NCBI GenBank assembly: GCA_028279945.1
Contig: JANQMT010000170.1
Span: 1-23,243 of the forward strand
Origin: JAKSCF01 sp028279945
GTDB lineage: Bacteria > Bacillota > Clostridia > Peptostreptococcales > JAAYPU01
DNA: 23,243 bases
Direction of reading: 5' to 3'
Below, one piece after another: positions 14,998 to 22,848 of the stretch; the stretch's first letter is position 1; every line of letters begins with the position of its first letter. Made by a program: the position numbers and the translations under genes. The notes under the pieces were generated by a model. That model had not been told where the DNA came from, did no database searches, and saw nothing but the letters and a program-made list of their open reading frames with translations.

Positions 14998-16122
14998 TTA
15001 TTGAGCTATAATTTTTTCGCCTGTTTTGACATCAAATAAGTGTGTTTTTTCCGATTTAACTTCCAGCTTAACGATGTCACCTTGCCGATATCGTTTGTCA
15101 TCGTTGGTTATAAGCGTTAAGAATTCTTCTCCTACTCTAAAGCTTATCTTTCTTTCCTCGCCTAGGTTCTCAAATACAGATATACCAACATGAGACCCTT
15201 TACTGTTTTCTCCAACGATGAGAACATCGGTAGGTCTGACACCCAAGCGGACCCGCATGCCGTCATTGACAACAGCGTCATATCTATCCGGTACAGGTAT
15301 TAGAATATTGGCATCTTGGAATTTAAAGAAGAAGCCATTCTCTCTTTTCTGAACTTCTACCGTCATGATGTTCATTGGCGGCTCTCCAATAAAGCCGGCA
15401 ACAAATTCATTAACCGGATTGTCATATACTTCAAAAGGTGTTCCAAATTGTTGAAGCTTTCCGTCTTTCATAATGGCAAGTTTATCTGCCAGTGACATGG
15501 CTTCCAGCTGGTCATGGGTTACGATGATTGTCGTACACATAATCTCATTGTGAAGCCGCTTGATTTCAGTTCTCAAAACCTGCCTCATCTTACCGTCTAA
15601 ATGTGACATGGGTTCATCCAATAGCAGTAATCTGGGCTTTCTGACGATTGCTCTTGCGATATTAACTCTCTGTTTTTGCCCGCCACTCAATTTATTGGGT
15701 TTCATATGAAGTAAATCATCAACCTTTAGTAATGGCGCAATTCTATTGATTTCTGATTTTATGGTTGCATTGTCTACACGTTTTGCTCTTAAATTAAAGG
15801 CAATATTTTCATAGACGGTGAGAGGAGGATAGAGGGCATAGTCTTCAAAGGCAAGACCTATCCCTCTATTCTTGGGCAGTATATCGTTAACAACGGTATC
15901 ACCAATTATAATCTCGCCACCCGTTATGTCTTCCAGACCGGCTATCATTCTCAGTGTCGTGGTCTTACCGCATCCTGAAGGTCCTAATATACCGATGAAC
16001 TCGCCATCTTCACACTCTAAACTCAAATCGTTAACAGCAAAGGGATTCAATGCTTCACCTTTTTTTCTTTTCTTATTTTCGTATCTTTTATATAGATTCT
16101 TTAATAGAAGTTTTGCCATCAT
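14998..16122 (-). CDS. ABC transporter ATPase 2 (MalK/UgpC type)
   Basis: A 374-residue ATPase of a CUT1 sugar/polyol importer. Walker A GPSGCGKT (47-54), signature LSGGQKQR (145-152), Walker B LLLLDE (165-170), SHLD D-loop and H203 are intact, followed by a C-terminal TOBE/OB-type regulatory domain. The Q-loop reads AFEDYALYP with Glu93 where MalK has Gln. An insertion rich in Lys and Glu (about 15-25) separates the first strand from the rest. The start overlaps the stop of the ATPase 1 gene (ATGATG across 16119-16122; the second ATG, 16119, has better SD spacing). Two different ATPase genes side by side imply a heterodimer, as reported for the rhizobial glycerol transporter GlpSTPQV. Confidence 0.92.
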   Translation of the reverse strand: MMAKLLLKNLYKRYENKKRKKGEALNPFAVNDLSLECEDGEFIGILGPSGCGKTTTLRMIAGLEDITGGEIIIGDTVVNDILPKNRGIGLAFEDYALYPPLTVYENIAFNLRAKRVDNATIKSEINRIAPLLKVDDLLHMKPNKLSGGQKQRVNIARAIVRKPRLLLLDEPMSHLDGKMRQVLRTEIKRLHNEIMCTTIIVTHDQLEAMSLADKLAIMKDGKLQQFGTPFEVYDNPVNEFVAGFIGEPPMNIMTVEVQKRENGFFFKFQDANILIPVPDRYDAVVNDGMRVRLGVRPTDVLIVGENSKGSHVGISVFENLGEERKISFRVGEEFLTLITNDDKRYRQGDIVKLEVKSEKTHLFDVKTGEKIIAQ

Positions 16123-17255
16123 TTCACCCCTAATATTTCATTTTGATTATGTCGATATATGTATTGAGTATCATCAGCATTAAAGAACATGGCTTTTTCC
16201 ATTTTGACGCGTACAAATATTTCATCATCGATATTGGTTTGCAGATCATTTGGCGCAATGAGCCTCAACAACTCACCCTTTACATCCACAACCAGTATGG
16301 TTTTATTGCCTATAGGTTCTACACTGTATACCAGGCCTTTCATAAAATCTTCACGGTCTTGATTAAAGCTGTATGCGATGTCATTGCCTCTAAGACCGAT
16401 TCTAATATTTTGATAGCCGCCTTCTCGCAACACTTCCGCTACGTCCTCTTCAATCTTATAGCCGCTGTCTTGGCCTAACATCATCCCTTGCATTTCATTA
16501 CCGTTATCAACAAGATTAATATCAAATATATTGATTTCGGGTTCACCCATAAGCTTTGCTACAAATTCGTTGGCAGGTGTTAAATAAACTTCATCACCGG
16601 TACCGATTTGAAGGATCTTCCCCTTATTGATAATGGCTATCCTATCGCCTAAACTGAGGGCTTCCATATAATCATGGGTCACATAAATAGTGGTTGTATC
16701 GAATTCGCTTTGCATTTCTTTGAGCTCGGCCCTCATGAAATGTCTCAGTTTGGCATCGAGATGGGCAATGGGTTCATCCATCAAAAATACGTTAGGATCT
16801 CTGACCAAGCATCTCCCTAAAGCAGTCCGCTGTCTTTGTCCGTTACTGACCTGACTGGGCAGTCTATCCATTAGATGATCTATTTTCATCATGGACGCCA
16901 CCCGGTAAACTTCTTTTTTGATGGTCACTTCGTCTTTTTTATGAAGAGGACTTCTCATAGGTGAAGCAATATTATCGTATACGGTCAAGTGCGGATACAG
17001 GGCATAATTTTCAAATACCATGGAAACATTTCTCTTTGCCGGCTCTACCAAATTAACGTTCTCATCACTTATCCTCACTTCACCTTTGTCAGGAAACTCA
17101 ACGCCGGCAATGGTTTTTAAAATAGTGGTTTTCCCTGCCCCGGCTGGTCCAAATAGTACAAAAAATTCTTTGTCGTTAACTTCTAGGTTAATATTATCCA
17201 GAGCAGTAGTTTTTCCAAATTTTTTGGTAATATTGTAAAGTTCAATTTTTGCCAT
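16119..17255 (-). CDS. ABC transporter ATPase 1 (MalK/UgpC type), degenerate signature
   Basis: A 378-residue importer ATPase, paralogous to the next gene but clearly different. Walker A GPAGAGKT (36-43), Walker B FLMDE (157-161), AHLD and H194 are intact. The signature is VSNGQRQR (136-143) instead of LSGGQ, and the Q-loop residue is Glu82 (VFENYALYP) instead of Gln. A C-terminal TOBE-like domain follows from about 240. ATG 17255 follows AGGAG about 9 bases upstream; the gap to the permease gene is 13 bp. In a heterodimer with ATPase 2 one ATP site would use the canonical LSGGQ and the other the altered VSNGQ, so the sites would be unequal. The pair powers uptake by the two permeases encoded just upstream. 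Confidence 0.92.
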   Translation of the reverse strand: MAKIELYNITKKFGKTTALDNINLEVNDKEFFVLFGPAGAGKTTILKTIAGVEFPDKGEVRISDENVNLVEPAKRNVSMVFENYALYPHLTVYDNIASPMRSPLHKKDEVTIKKEVYRVASMMKIDHLMDRLPSQVSNGQRQRTALGRCLVRDPNVFLMDEPIAHLDAKLRHFMRAELKEMQSEFDTTTIYVTHDYMEALSLGDRIAIINKGKILQIGTGDEVYLTPANEFVAKLMGEPEINIFDINLVDNGNEMQGMMLGQDSGYKIEEDVAEVLREGGYQNIRIGLRGNDIAYSFNQDREDFMKGLVYSVEPIGNKTILVVDVKGELLRLIAPNDLQTNIDDEIFVRVKMEKAMFFNADDTQYIYRHNQNEILGVK

Positions 17256-17268
17256 TTCTTATCTCTCC

Positions 17269-18099
17269 TTATCCTTTAACCGCTCCAAAACTTAATCCTC
17301 TTACAAGGTGTTTTTGAATAATAAGCGCTAATACGACTTCCGGAAGTGCTGCTACTGCAGCTGCTACTGCCATCTGTCCGTAGTGAACGGTATCAGACCC
17401 TATGTATCTAAGAGCTGCTACGGTGACGGTCTCTATTTCAAATCCACTGAGTAATAGTGGAAAAGTAAAGCTGTTCCAAGCAAATATAAAGGCAAGCAGT
17501 GAAGATGCCACCAAACCCGGTTTAATGAGAGGTACCAATATCTTCCAAAACACTTGATACCAAGTATATCCATCTAGGTTAGCCGCTTGCTCTACCTCTA
17601 CGGATATATCTTCAAAGTATCCTCTGAGAACCCAGATTAAAAGGGGCAGTGTTATCAATTGATAAACCCATATGAGTCCAAAGTAAGTGTCGTAAAGACC
17701 TATTTTTTGATAGATCATAAATAGTGGCAATATAACCAATATCTCAGGCGCAAATCTGAAAGAAAGTATGGTAAATGCCAAATCTTCTTTTTTAGCAAAA
17801 TTGTATCTTGCAAAAGCATAGGCTGCCGGTACGCCTACAGCCAAAGATAAAAGCACTGCGCCGCCGCTTACAATGATATTGTTTAAAAATGCTTGTATAT
17901 AGTCTGTACCTTCCAGCAATACAATCCTATAATTTTCGAGTGTAGGGGTAAAAACAAAAGTAGTGTTGTACATTTGACTATCGCTTTTAAATGTTATGAT
18001 GATCAGCCATATTAACGGAAAAATAGCAAATACGGTGTAGATGCCCAGTATCGTATAAGCTGATACATTTTTAAGCATATTTTTAAATCTATTTTCCAT
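17269..18099 (-). CDS. ABC transporter permease 2 (MalG type, CUT1)
   Basis: The inner-membrane permease subunit of the importer, 276 residues with about six membrane helices, the first at about 14-34 (TILGIYTVFAIFPLIWLIIIT). The cytoplasmic EAA loop that docks on the ATPase reads VEQAANLDGYTWYQVFWKI. I chose ATG 18099: GGAGG lies 5 bases upstream, while ATG 18102 is only 2 bases from it and an upstream in-frame start would overlap permease 1 by over 40 bp. The SD overlaps the stop codon of permease 1 (TAAGGAGG), so the two are translationally coupled. It ends GLSFGAVKG, typical of MalG-like proteins. Confidence 0.92.
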   Translation of the reverse strand: MENRFKNMLKNVSAYTILGIYTVFAIFPLIWLIIITFKSDSQMYNTTFVFTPTLENYRIVLLEGTDYIQAFLNNIIVSGGAVLLSLAVGVPAAYAFARYNFAKKEDLAFTILSFRFAPEILVILPLFMIYQKIGLYDTYFGLIWVYQLITLPLLIWVLRGYFEDISVEVEQAANLDGYTWYQVFWKILVPLIKPGLVASSLLAFIFAWNSFTFPLLLSGFEIETVTVAALRYIGSDTVHYGQMAVAAAVAALPEVVLALIIQKHLVRGLSFGAVKG

Positions 18100-18109
18100 C
18101 ATTCCCTCC

Positions 18110-19060
18110 TTAATTGCCTTGTGCATTGCGCTGTCCTTTAAGCCATGCACCAATCAGTTTCTTACTAATTATGTATATTAAAGCCCATAACACCAACAGA
18201 TACGGTAATGCTTTCCCTAAGTTTGAAAATGCAAATCCCATATTATATCCGGTGAGTGACAAATTCATGAGCGTATCTCCCGGACCGCCTTTAGTCAAGG
18301 CGAATATAATACCGTATTCCTGCATAGATGCCATCAATCTGAATATGAGTGCAATCAGAATAAAGGGTTTAAGAAGCGGTAATGTTAATGTCTTAAATGT
18401 AAACCATGGTGAACCACCATCGATTTTTGCAGATTCATAAGGTGATTTTGGTAATGATTGAAGACCTGCCAGCATAAGCAGCATAACAAAAGGTGTATAG
18501 ACCCAAAAGTCAATCATAGCTGCCGTAAGCAAAGCGGTTGAAGCGGATGATGCCCATGGAAAGTTATAAATACCAAATATATTTAAGAATTTTTCTACTA
18601 TACCAACGGAATTATTGATCATCAGCTGCCAAATAAGTGTTGCTATAACCGGTGCTATCATAAGCGGAAATATTAAAGTGATTCTCAGAATTTTTGTAAA
18701 TCGACTCTCTTTTACTAATAAAAGCGCTATGCCCAGACCTGCCACCATTTCAGTACCTGTAGTCGCTATAGCGTATTGAGCGGTTACCCAGCATGCATGC
18801 CAAAAGTCTTTTGACTGAAGCATATTTAACCAGTTTTTACCGCCGATAAACTTATAGTCCAGGGATCTGAAAGAAAAGTCTGTCAGCGAATAATAGATTG
18901 CGGTGGCAAAAGGGTATAGAATACCTATGGTTAATAGAAGTGCGGGAAGTATAATAAGATACGGCCTTGCCTTAACTAAAAAAGGAATCTTATTATCTTC
19001 TTGTTTTATTATCTCTTCATTATCGGTTGGTGTTTTTATCATATTTGCTGATGTTGCCAA
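18110..19060 (-). CDS. ABC transporter permease 1 (MalF/UgpA type, CUT1), TTG start
   Basis: A 316-residue permease with about six membrane helices, the first near 33-55 after a charged N-terminal tail. The EAA loop reads YESAKIDGGSPWFTFKTLTLP. The start is TTG at 19060, 7 bases after AGGAGG (19068-19073); the first in-frame ATG comes 6 codons later without its own site, so the TTG is well supported. It is separated from the binding-protein gene by 217 bp that hold two hairpins, and it is coupled to permease 2. With permease 2 it forms the channel for the substrate delivered by the lipoprotein at 19278. Confidence 0.92.
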   Translation of the reverse strand: MATSANMIKTPTDNEEIIKQEDNKIPFLVKARPYLIILPALLLTIGILYPFATAIYYSLTDFSFRSLDYKFIGGKNWLNMLQSKDFWHACWVTAQYAIATTGTEMVAGLGIALLLVKESRFTKILRITLIFPLMIAPVIATLIWQLMINNSVGIVEKFLNIFGIYNFPWASSASTALLTAAMIDFWVYTPFVMLLMLAGLQSLPKSPYESAKIDGGSPWFTFKTLTLPLLKPFILIALIFRLMASMQEYGIIFALTKGGPGDTLMNLSLTGYNMGFAFSNLGKALPYLLVLWALIYIISKKLIGAWLKGQRNAQGN

Positions 19061-19086
19061 TTTTAATCCTCCTCTTCGATAGTCTC

Positions 19087-19105
19087 AGGAGGAAATGATC
19101 CTCCT
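19087..19105 (-). promoter_or_regulatory. Small hairpin with AGGAGG/CCTCCT near the permease start
   Basis: AGGAGG and CCTCCT (19087-19092 and 19100-19105) can pair with a 7-base loop. On the minus strand this puts an anti-SD-like TCCTCCT about 25 bases ahead of the true AGGAGG of the permease gene, so it could pair with either. Whether this tunes translation is unknown. Confidence 0.35.
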
Positions 19106-19202
19106 TGCACATTTCTATTGGATGCAAGAGCAAAACCCTTAAAAAGTTGAATTATAAAATTACATTTTTATTCATATTTTATATTTTTTTACTTTTAATG
19201 AT

Positions 19203-19276
19203 TAAAAAAACACATGCCTATCAATTTTAACAGATTAGAGGAGGAAAACCCTCCATCTAATCTGATTTTCATGTGT
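19203..19276 (-). terminator. Large hairpin and T-run right after the binding-protein gene
   Basis: Directly after the stop at 19278 a long imperfect hairpin forms: outer arms CATGTGT / ACACATG (19270-19276 and 19210-19216) and an inner stem CAGATTAGA-GGAGG / CCTCC-TAATCTG (19231-19264) with a GTTTT-type loop. On the minus strand seven T follow at 19204-19210. It looks like a terminator with read-through, a common way to make more binding protein than permease and to protect the upstream mRNA end. Confidence 0.75.
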
Positions 19277-19277
19277 A

Positions 19278-20699
19278 TTATTCAGCTTCTACATCTTCTA
19301 CAATTTGATCCATCTTGTCCTTTAATTGATCCATCCCATCTTGAACCGAATCATATTTTCCGGCTACTATATCTTGAAGTGTCGCAGCCCATTCAGTGGT
19401 TGTTTGGAAGAAATGAGGTTGTGGTGTAAATTGTATGGTCGTTCCGGGTACGGTTGCATTAAATGCTTCTATGTAACCGGTATTTCTTGCAAGTACATCT
19501 TGAACTTCTTGACTTTCAAATACAGATTTTCTTGGAGGATCTACACAGTTACCTTCGGTAATAGACCATTTTTGATAATCTGCACTCGTGAAGTATTGTA
19601 AGAACAACCATGCTGCAGTCTTGTTCTTAGATGCTTCATTGATTGCCATTGACCAGGTCCATAAGTTAGAATTGATTTCTGACTTTCCTTCCGGAAGTGG
19701 AGGCGCAACCCATGCTAGATTTCCAGCTTCTTCTGAAGCACCCTCTGGGTTTTGGAAATATCCGTTACAGGTAGCATCAAACAACATAGCCGCTTTACCT
19801 GCTCCAAAGTCCGCACCCGCTTGATACCAAGTATAGCTTGACCATGATGGTGCTCCGCCAACTTCAATGAGGTCAACCCACATTTCAGTCATAGACACAG
19901 CTTCCGGTGAATTAACTTGAGATATTAATTTTCCATCTTCGATGGTAAAATCGACTGCACCATAGTTAGAATATGTTGTCATATAACCGGGATGGATGGT
20001 TCCCCAGTTTCTTGCGCCGCGAATCGCCAGCGGATAAGTTCCCGGTCCTTCAAATTCCTTAAGTTGTTCACATACATCGAAAAGCTCTTCCATTGTTGTA
20101 GGCGGTTTTAAACCTTTTTCATCAAATACTCTCTTGTTGTAAGCCAGTACATTGGATTCAAATCCTAAAGGTAGTGCCCATAGAGGACCGGAACCGATTT
20201 TATGTCCTGCTTTTAAATTCCATCTAAGTCCACCGATGATACCTTCATAAAAATCACCTACATTGTAGCCTGAATCTACCATATTAGGATCGTCTAAGAA
20301 TTGATCCAAATTAGCCGTATATCCGGCAGGCGCATATTCCCAAATTTGATAAGCACCTGTCATAAATAGGTCAGGGTCTCCTGATCGGGAGTTAAGGGCT
20401 ATTGTCAACTTGTCAAAATAATTTTCTTCCGGGGTAAGCGAATACTCAACTTCAATTCCTGTTTCTTCTGTAAATTCAGGAATCTTTTTAATGATTGCTT
20501 CAGCATAAGGGTGTTGATTAAACATAACCTTGATGGTTGAACCACTTGCCATATCCCAGCTAAAGCCCTCTACGGCAGGTGCAGCATCGCCACTTGAATC
20601 AGCTTCATCTGCCGGCTTTGAACATCCCATCATATTAAAAGATAAAACCAGTACGATTAAAACAGATACAAAAATTTTAAAACTTTTGGATTTCTTCAT
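19278..20699 (-). CDS. Extracellular solute-binding lipoprotein (family 1, sugar/polyol)
   Basis: A 473-residue binding protein that delivers the substrate to the permeases on the outer face of the membrane. The N-terminus has a basic MKKSKSFK, a hydrophobic stretch (9-21) and the lipobox MMGC with C26, so it is a lipid-anchored protein. An acidic linker follows, then a family 1 (MalE-like) fold with FDEKGLKPPTTMEELF and the C-terminal W-W-A-TL repeat region. ATG 20699 follows AGGAGGGG. It is the first gene of the operon and divergent from the sensor kinase at 21065, with 365 bp between. A large hairpin follows its stop. The ligand cannot be read from the sequence; the downstream dehydrogenase suggests a tetritol or similar polyol. 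Confidence 0.93.
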   Translation of the reverse strand: MKKSKSFKIFVSVLIVLVLSFNMMGCSKPADEADSSGDAAPAVEGFSWDMASGSTIKVMFNQHPYAEAIIKKIPEFTEETGIEVEYSLTPEENYFDKLTIALNSRSGDPDLFMTGAYQIWEYAPAGYTANLDQFLDDPNMVDSGYNVGDFYEGIIGGLRWNLKAGHKIGSGPLWALPLGFESNVLAYNKRVFDEKGLKPPTTMEELFDVCEQLKEFEGPGTYPLAIRGARNWGTIHPGYMTTYSNYGAVDFTIEDGKLISQVNSPEAVSMTEMWVDLIEVGGAPSWSSYTWYQAGADFGAGKAAMLFDATCNGYFQNPEGASEEAGNLAWVAPPLPEGKSEINSNLWTWSMAINEASKNKTAAWLFLQYFTSADYQKWSITEGNCVDPPRKSVFESQEVQDVLARNTGYIEAFNATVPGTTIQFTPQPHFFQTTTEWAATLQDIVAGKYDSVQDGMDQLKDKMDQIVEDVEAE

Positions 20700-20774
20700 G
20701 TTCCCCTCCTTAGAAATTCATAAGAATTGAGAATTACTTTCTCATCGAAATATTATTCTCGCTTGTCTAAGGCT

Positions 20775-20803
20775 ATTATACACTCTGATTTTTTTTAATT
20801 GAA
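20775..20803 (-). promoter_or_regulatory. Predicted promoter of the 16-gene sugar operon
   Basis: On the minus strand TATAAT (20775-20780) is preceded 17 bases upstream by TTCAAT (20798-20803), a poor -35. A weak -35 fits a promoter that needs an activator. The implied 5' leader is about 68 bases and ends with a strong SD before 20699. A TGAAATAT repeat abuts the -35. Confidence 0.5.
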
Positions 20804-20892
20804 TGAAATATATTACTAAAATTAATACTTTGTTTTTGTGAAATATTTATCGTTTTTTTATGATAAAAATATTTTTATGATTTTTGAAATAT
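20804..20892. repeat. Three direct TGAAATAT repeats, candidate operator
   Basis: TGAAATAT occurs at 20804-20811, 20839-20846 and 20885-20892 on the plus strand, with a CGAAATAT variant at 20746-20753. They lie between the two divergent promoters, the first right behind the -35 of the sugar operon. The region is very AT-rich, so chance matches are possible. The spacings (58, 35 and 46) are not whole helical turns. The rest of the 20700-21064 gap shows only the promoters listed and a short TGAGAA/TTCTCA inverted repeat at 20728-20744. Confidence 0.3.
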
Positions 20893-20930
20893 TTTTAATA
20901 TTTAATCAGATGCATTGCTTTCATCATATA

Positions 20931-20939
20931 TGCTATAAT
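20931..20939 (+). promoter_or_regulatory. Extended -10 element, possible second sensor kinase promoter
   Basis: TGCTATAAT is a perfect extended -10 (TGNTATAAT) on the plus strand with no good -35. It would give the sensor kinase a leader of about 120 bases. Confidence 0.35.
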
Positions 20940-21018
20940 ATTGATATTGCAACTGTTGTATTAATGCGTACTTTTTTAATATTTCTTTTAAATATCATTT
21001 ATATTTAGCCATAAAGTG

Positions 21019-21024
21019 TATAAT
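21019..21024 (+). promoter_or_regulatory. Predicted -10 of the sensor kinase gene
   Basis: TATAAT in the context AAAGTGTATAATTTT lies 40 bases before the kinase start. No good -35 is found 17 bases upstream. The context AGTGTATAAT also occurs at the opposite promoter on the minus strand (20775-20784). Confidence 0.45.
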
Positions 21025-21064
21025 TTTTCTATATGATGTATGAAGGGTAAGGTAGAGGTAATCC

Positions 21065-22834
21065 ATGAGATTTTTTAGATTTTTCAGCATTAGAAATAAA
21101 ATATTTATGTTTTATGCTTGTTCTATTTTAATCTTCTTAGCATTAGTCGGTTATATTCTTTCTTCCTTGTTTTTTACGACATTAGAGGAAAACCAGATCG
21201 ACTACTCTATAGAATTGGCCAATAAAACCCAATATAACATAGAGTTCTTTTTAAACTATGTCAACAATACAGCTGCTCTTCTTTCCAATAATGAAGATAT
21301 TATCGAAGAATTGTCTTCGGTGAATGGTTTAAATAAAACGGGTATCAATAAAATGCTGGAAAATACCGTAAGCCTCCATGAGTATTTGAAAGGGATTTAT
21401 ATAATAGGACAAAATGGGATTGTTTATACCAGTGATCTGGGAATCAATGATGACGCGTTAATTCTATCTTTTAAAGATTTTATGGACCCAAGTAACCCCG
21501 ATGAAATTTTTAAAGATTCTTATACTTACAAGTACCATACTTCATCTAATGAACGTACTTTAACCTATACCAAGCACATATATGATTATAGGCATAATGT
21601 AAATCACGGCCTGTTAATCATTGCCATCAACTATGATAATGTACGAGAGCTTATTATGACCACATCTGTCACCCATTCCAATAAAATGTTAGTTGTAGAC
21701 ACACAAGGGGAAACTTTATTTACTTTTCCATTCAATTCTTATTTAGACGAAGTCATATATAAGAACCCTGAAATATTGTCACAAAACAGATTGAGGATTA
21801 CGGGTAAGGTTTTTGGTGCGGAAAGCATCATTGTATCCGACACGGTTAAATACAGCGGCTGGAAAATCGTTAGTATCCACCCTCTCAACAATATACTTGC
21901 AGCTACCCAAAATCTCTTTATCCAAATGGTAAAAATGATGGTTGTATTTTCTATTATTACAGCCTTATTTGCTTATGCTTTTTCGTATTCTATAACGAAG
22001 CCCATCATGATTCTTTCCAGCAATATGAAAAAGGTTGAGAAGGGAAATTTATATGTCAATATCGAAGTTAAAAGCAATGACGAACTGGGACAATTAACAA
22101 CTGCCTTCAATAAAATGGTTAGGAGGTTAAATCTCTTAATTGACAAAACCATAGAAAATGAAAAACAAAAAGCTGAGATGGAATTTAAGATACTGCAAGC
22201 TCAAATCAATCCCCATTTTTTATACAATACTTTAGACTCAATAAGGTGGATGGCAACTTTACAAAATGCACCTTTAATAGGCTCTATGGTTGCCTCTATC
22301 ATCAATTTATTAAAATACAACTTCTCCAGAAAAGATACTTTGGTCTCTCTCAGCGAAGAAATAGAGAGTGTAAAAAACTACATATCCATACAAAAATTTA
22401 GATATGGTGATATATTCGATATCGAATATGATATCCCTGATGATATTTTAGAATACAAAACGATAAAATTCATTATGCAGCCCATCGTTGAGAATGCAAT
22501 TTTCCATGGATTTGAGGATATAGACCATACAGGCGTCATCAAAATATCCGCCTGCGTGGAAGAAGATTTTTTGTACATCACTATTTCCGACAACGGTGTG
22601 GGTATGACCGAAGAAGAGTTAGAAAATGTTATTAAGAGAAAACCAAGTAAAAAACAATACCTAGAAATAGGTATCAAGAATGTAGACGATCGAATAAAGT
22701 TTTATTGTGGAGAAGCCTGCGGTCTATTCTTAAAAAGCGTTAAAAACGTAGGAACTACAGCTGCCTTCAAGCTGCCTCTTGACATTAAGCTTCAAAACCA
22801 TATGACCCGTAACCCGGAGAGCAAGGCAAGCTGA
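21065..22834 (+). CDS. Sensor histidine kinase, YesM/LytS type
   Basis: A 589-residue membrane sensor kinase. TM1 is at about 13-36, followed by an extracellular sensing region of about 250 residues (probably dCache-like), TM2 at about 288-310, a HAMP linker (about 311-362), a His_kinase domain with QAQINPHFLYNTLDS where H384 is the phosphorylation site, and a HATPase domain with N477 in IVENAIFHG and D509-N-G-V-G513 in the G1 box. This is the layout of YesM-type kinases that control sugar uptake operons with an AraC-type response regulator. ATG 21065 follows AGAGGT with 5 bases between. It is divergent from the sugar operon, which it most likely controls, and convergent with the AraC-type gene 14 bp away. 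Confidence 0.93.
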   Translation: MRFFRFFSIRNKIFMFYACSILIFLALVGYILSSLFFTTLEENQIDYSIELANKTQYNIEFFLNYVNNTAALLSNNEDIIEELSSVNGLNKTGINKMLENTVSLHEYLKGIYIIGQNGIVYTSDLGINDDALILSFKDFMDPSNPDEIFKDSYTYKYHTSSNERTLTYTKHIYDYRHNVNHGLLIIAINYDNVRELIMTTSVTHSNKMLVVDTQGETLFTFPFNSYLDEVIYKNPEILSQNRLRITGKVFGAESIIVSDTVKYSGWKIVSIHPLNNILAATQNLFIQMVKMMVVFSIITALFAYAFSYSITKPIMILSSNMKKVEKGNLYVNIEVKSNDELGQLTTAFNKMVRRLNLLIDKTIENEKQKAEMEFKILQAQINPHFLYNTLDSIRWMATLQNAPLIGSMVASIINLLKYNFSRKDTLVSLSEEIESVKNYISIQKFRYGDIFDIEYDIPDDILEYKTIKFIMQPIVENAIFHGFEDIDHTGVIKISACVEEDFLYITISDNGVGMTEEELENVIKRKPSKKQYLEIGIKNVDDRIKFYCGEACGLFLKSVKNVGTTAAFKLPLDIKLQNHMTRNPESKAS

Positions 22835-22848
22835 CAGTAGAATAGATC

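Noticed and set aside
20700..21064. Catabolite-responsive cre site near the operon promoter
   Set aside because: No sequence close to TGWNANCGNTNWCA was found by eye in this stretch.
22378..22677. Minus-strand open frame of 99 codons inside the sensor kinase
   Set aside because: It overlaps the HATPase domain of a well supported gene and has no start signal.
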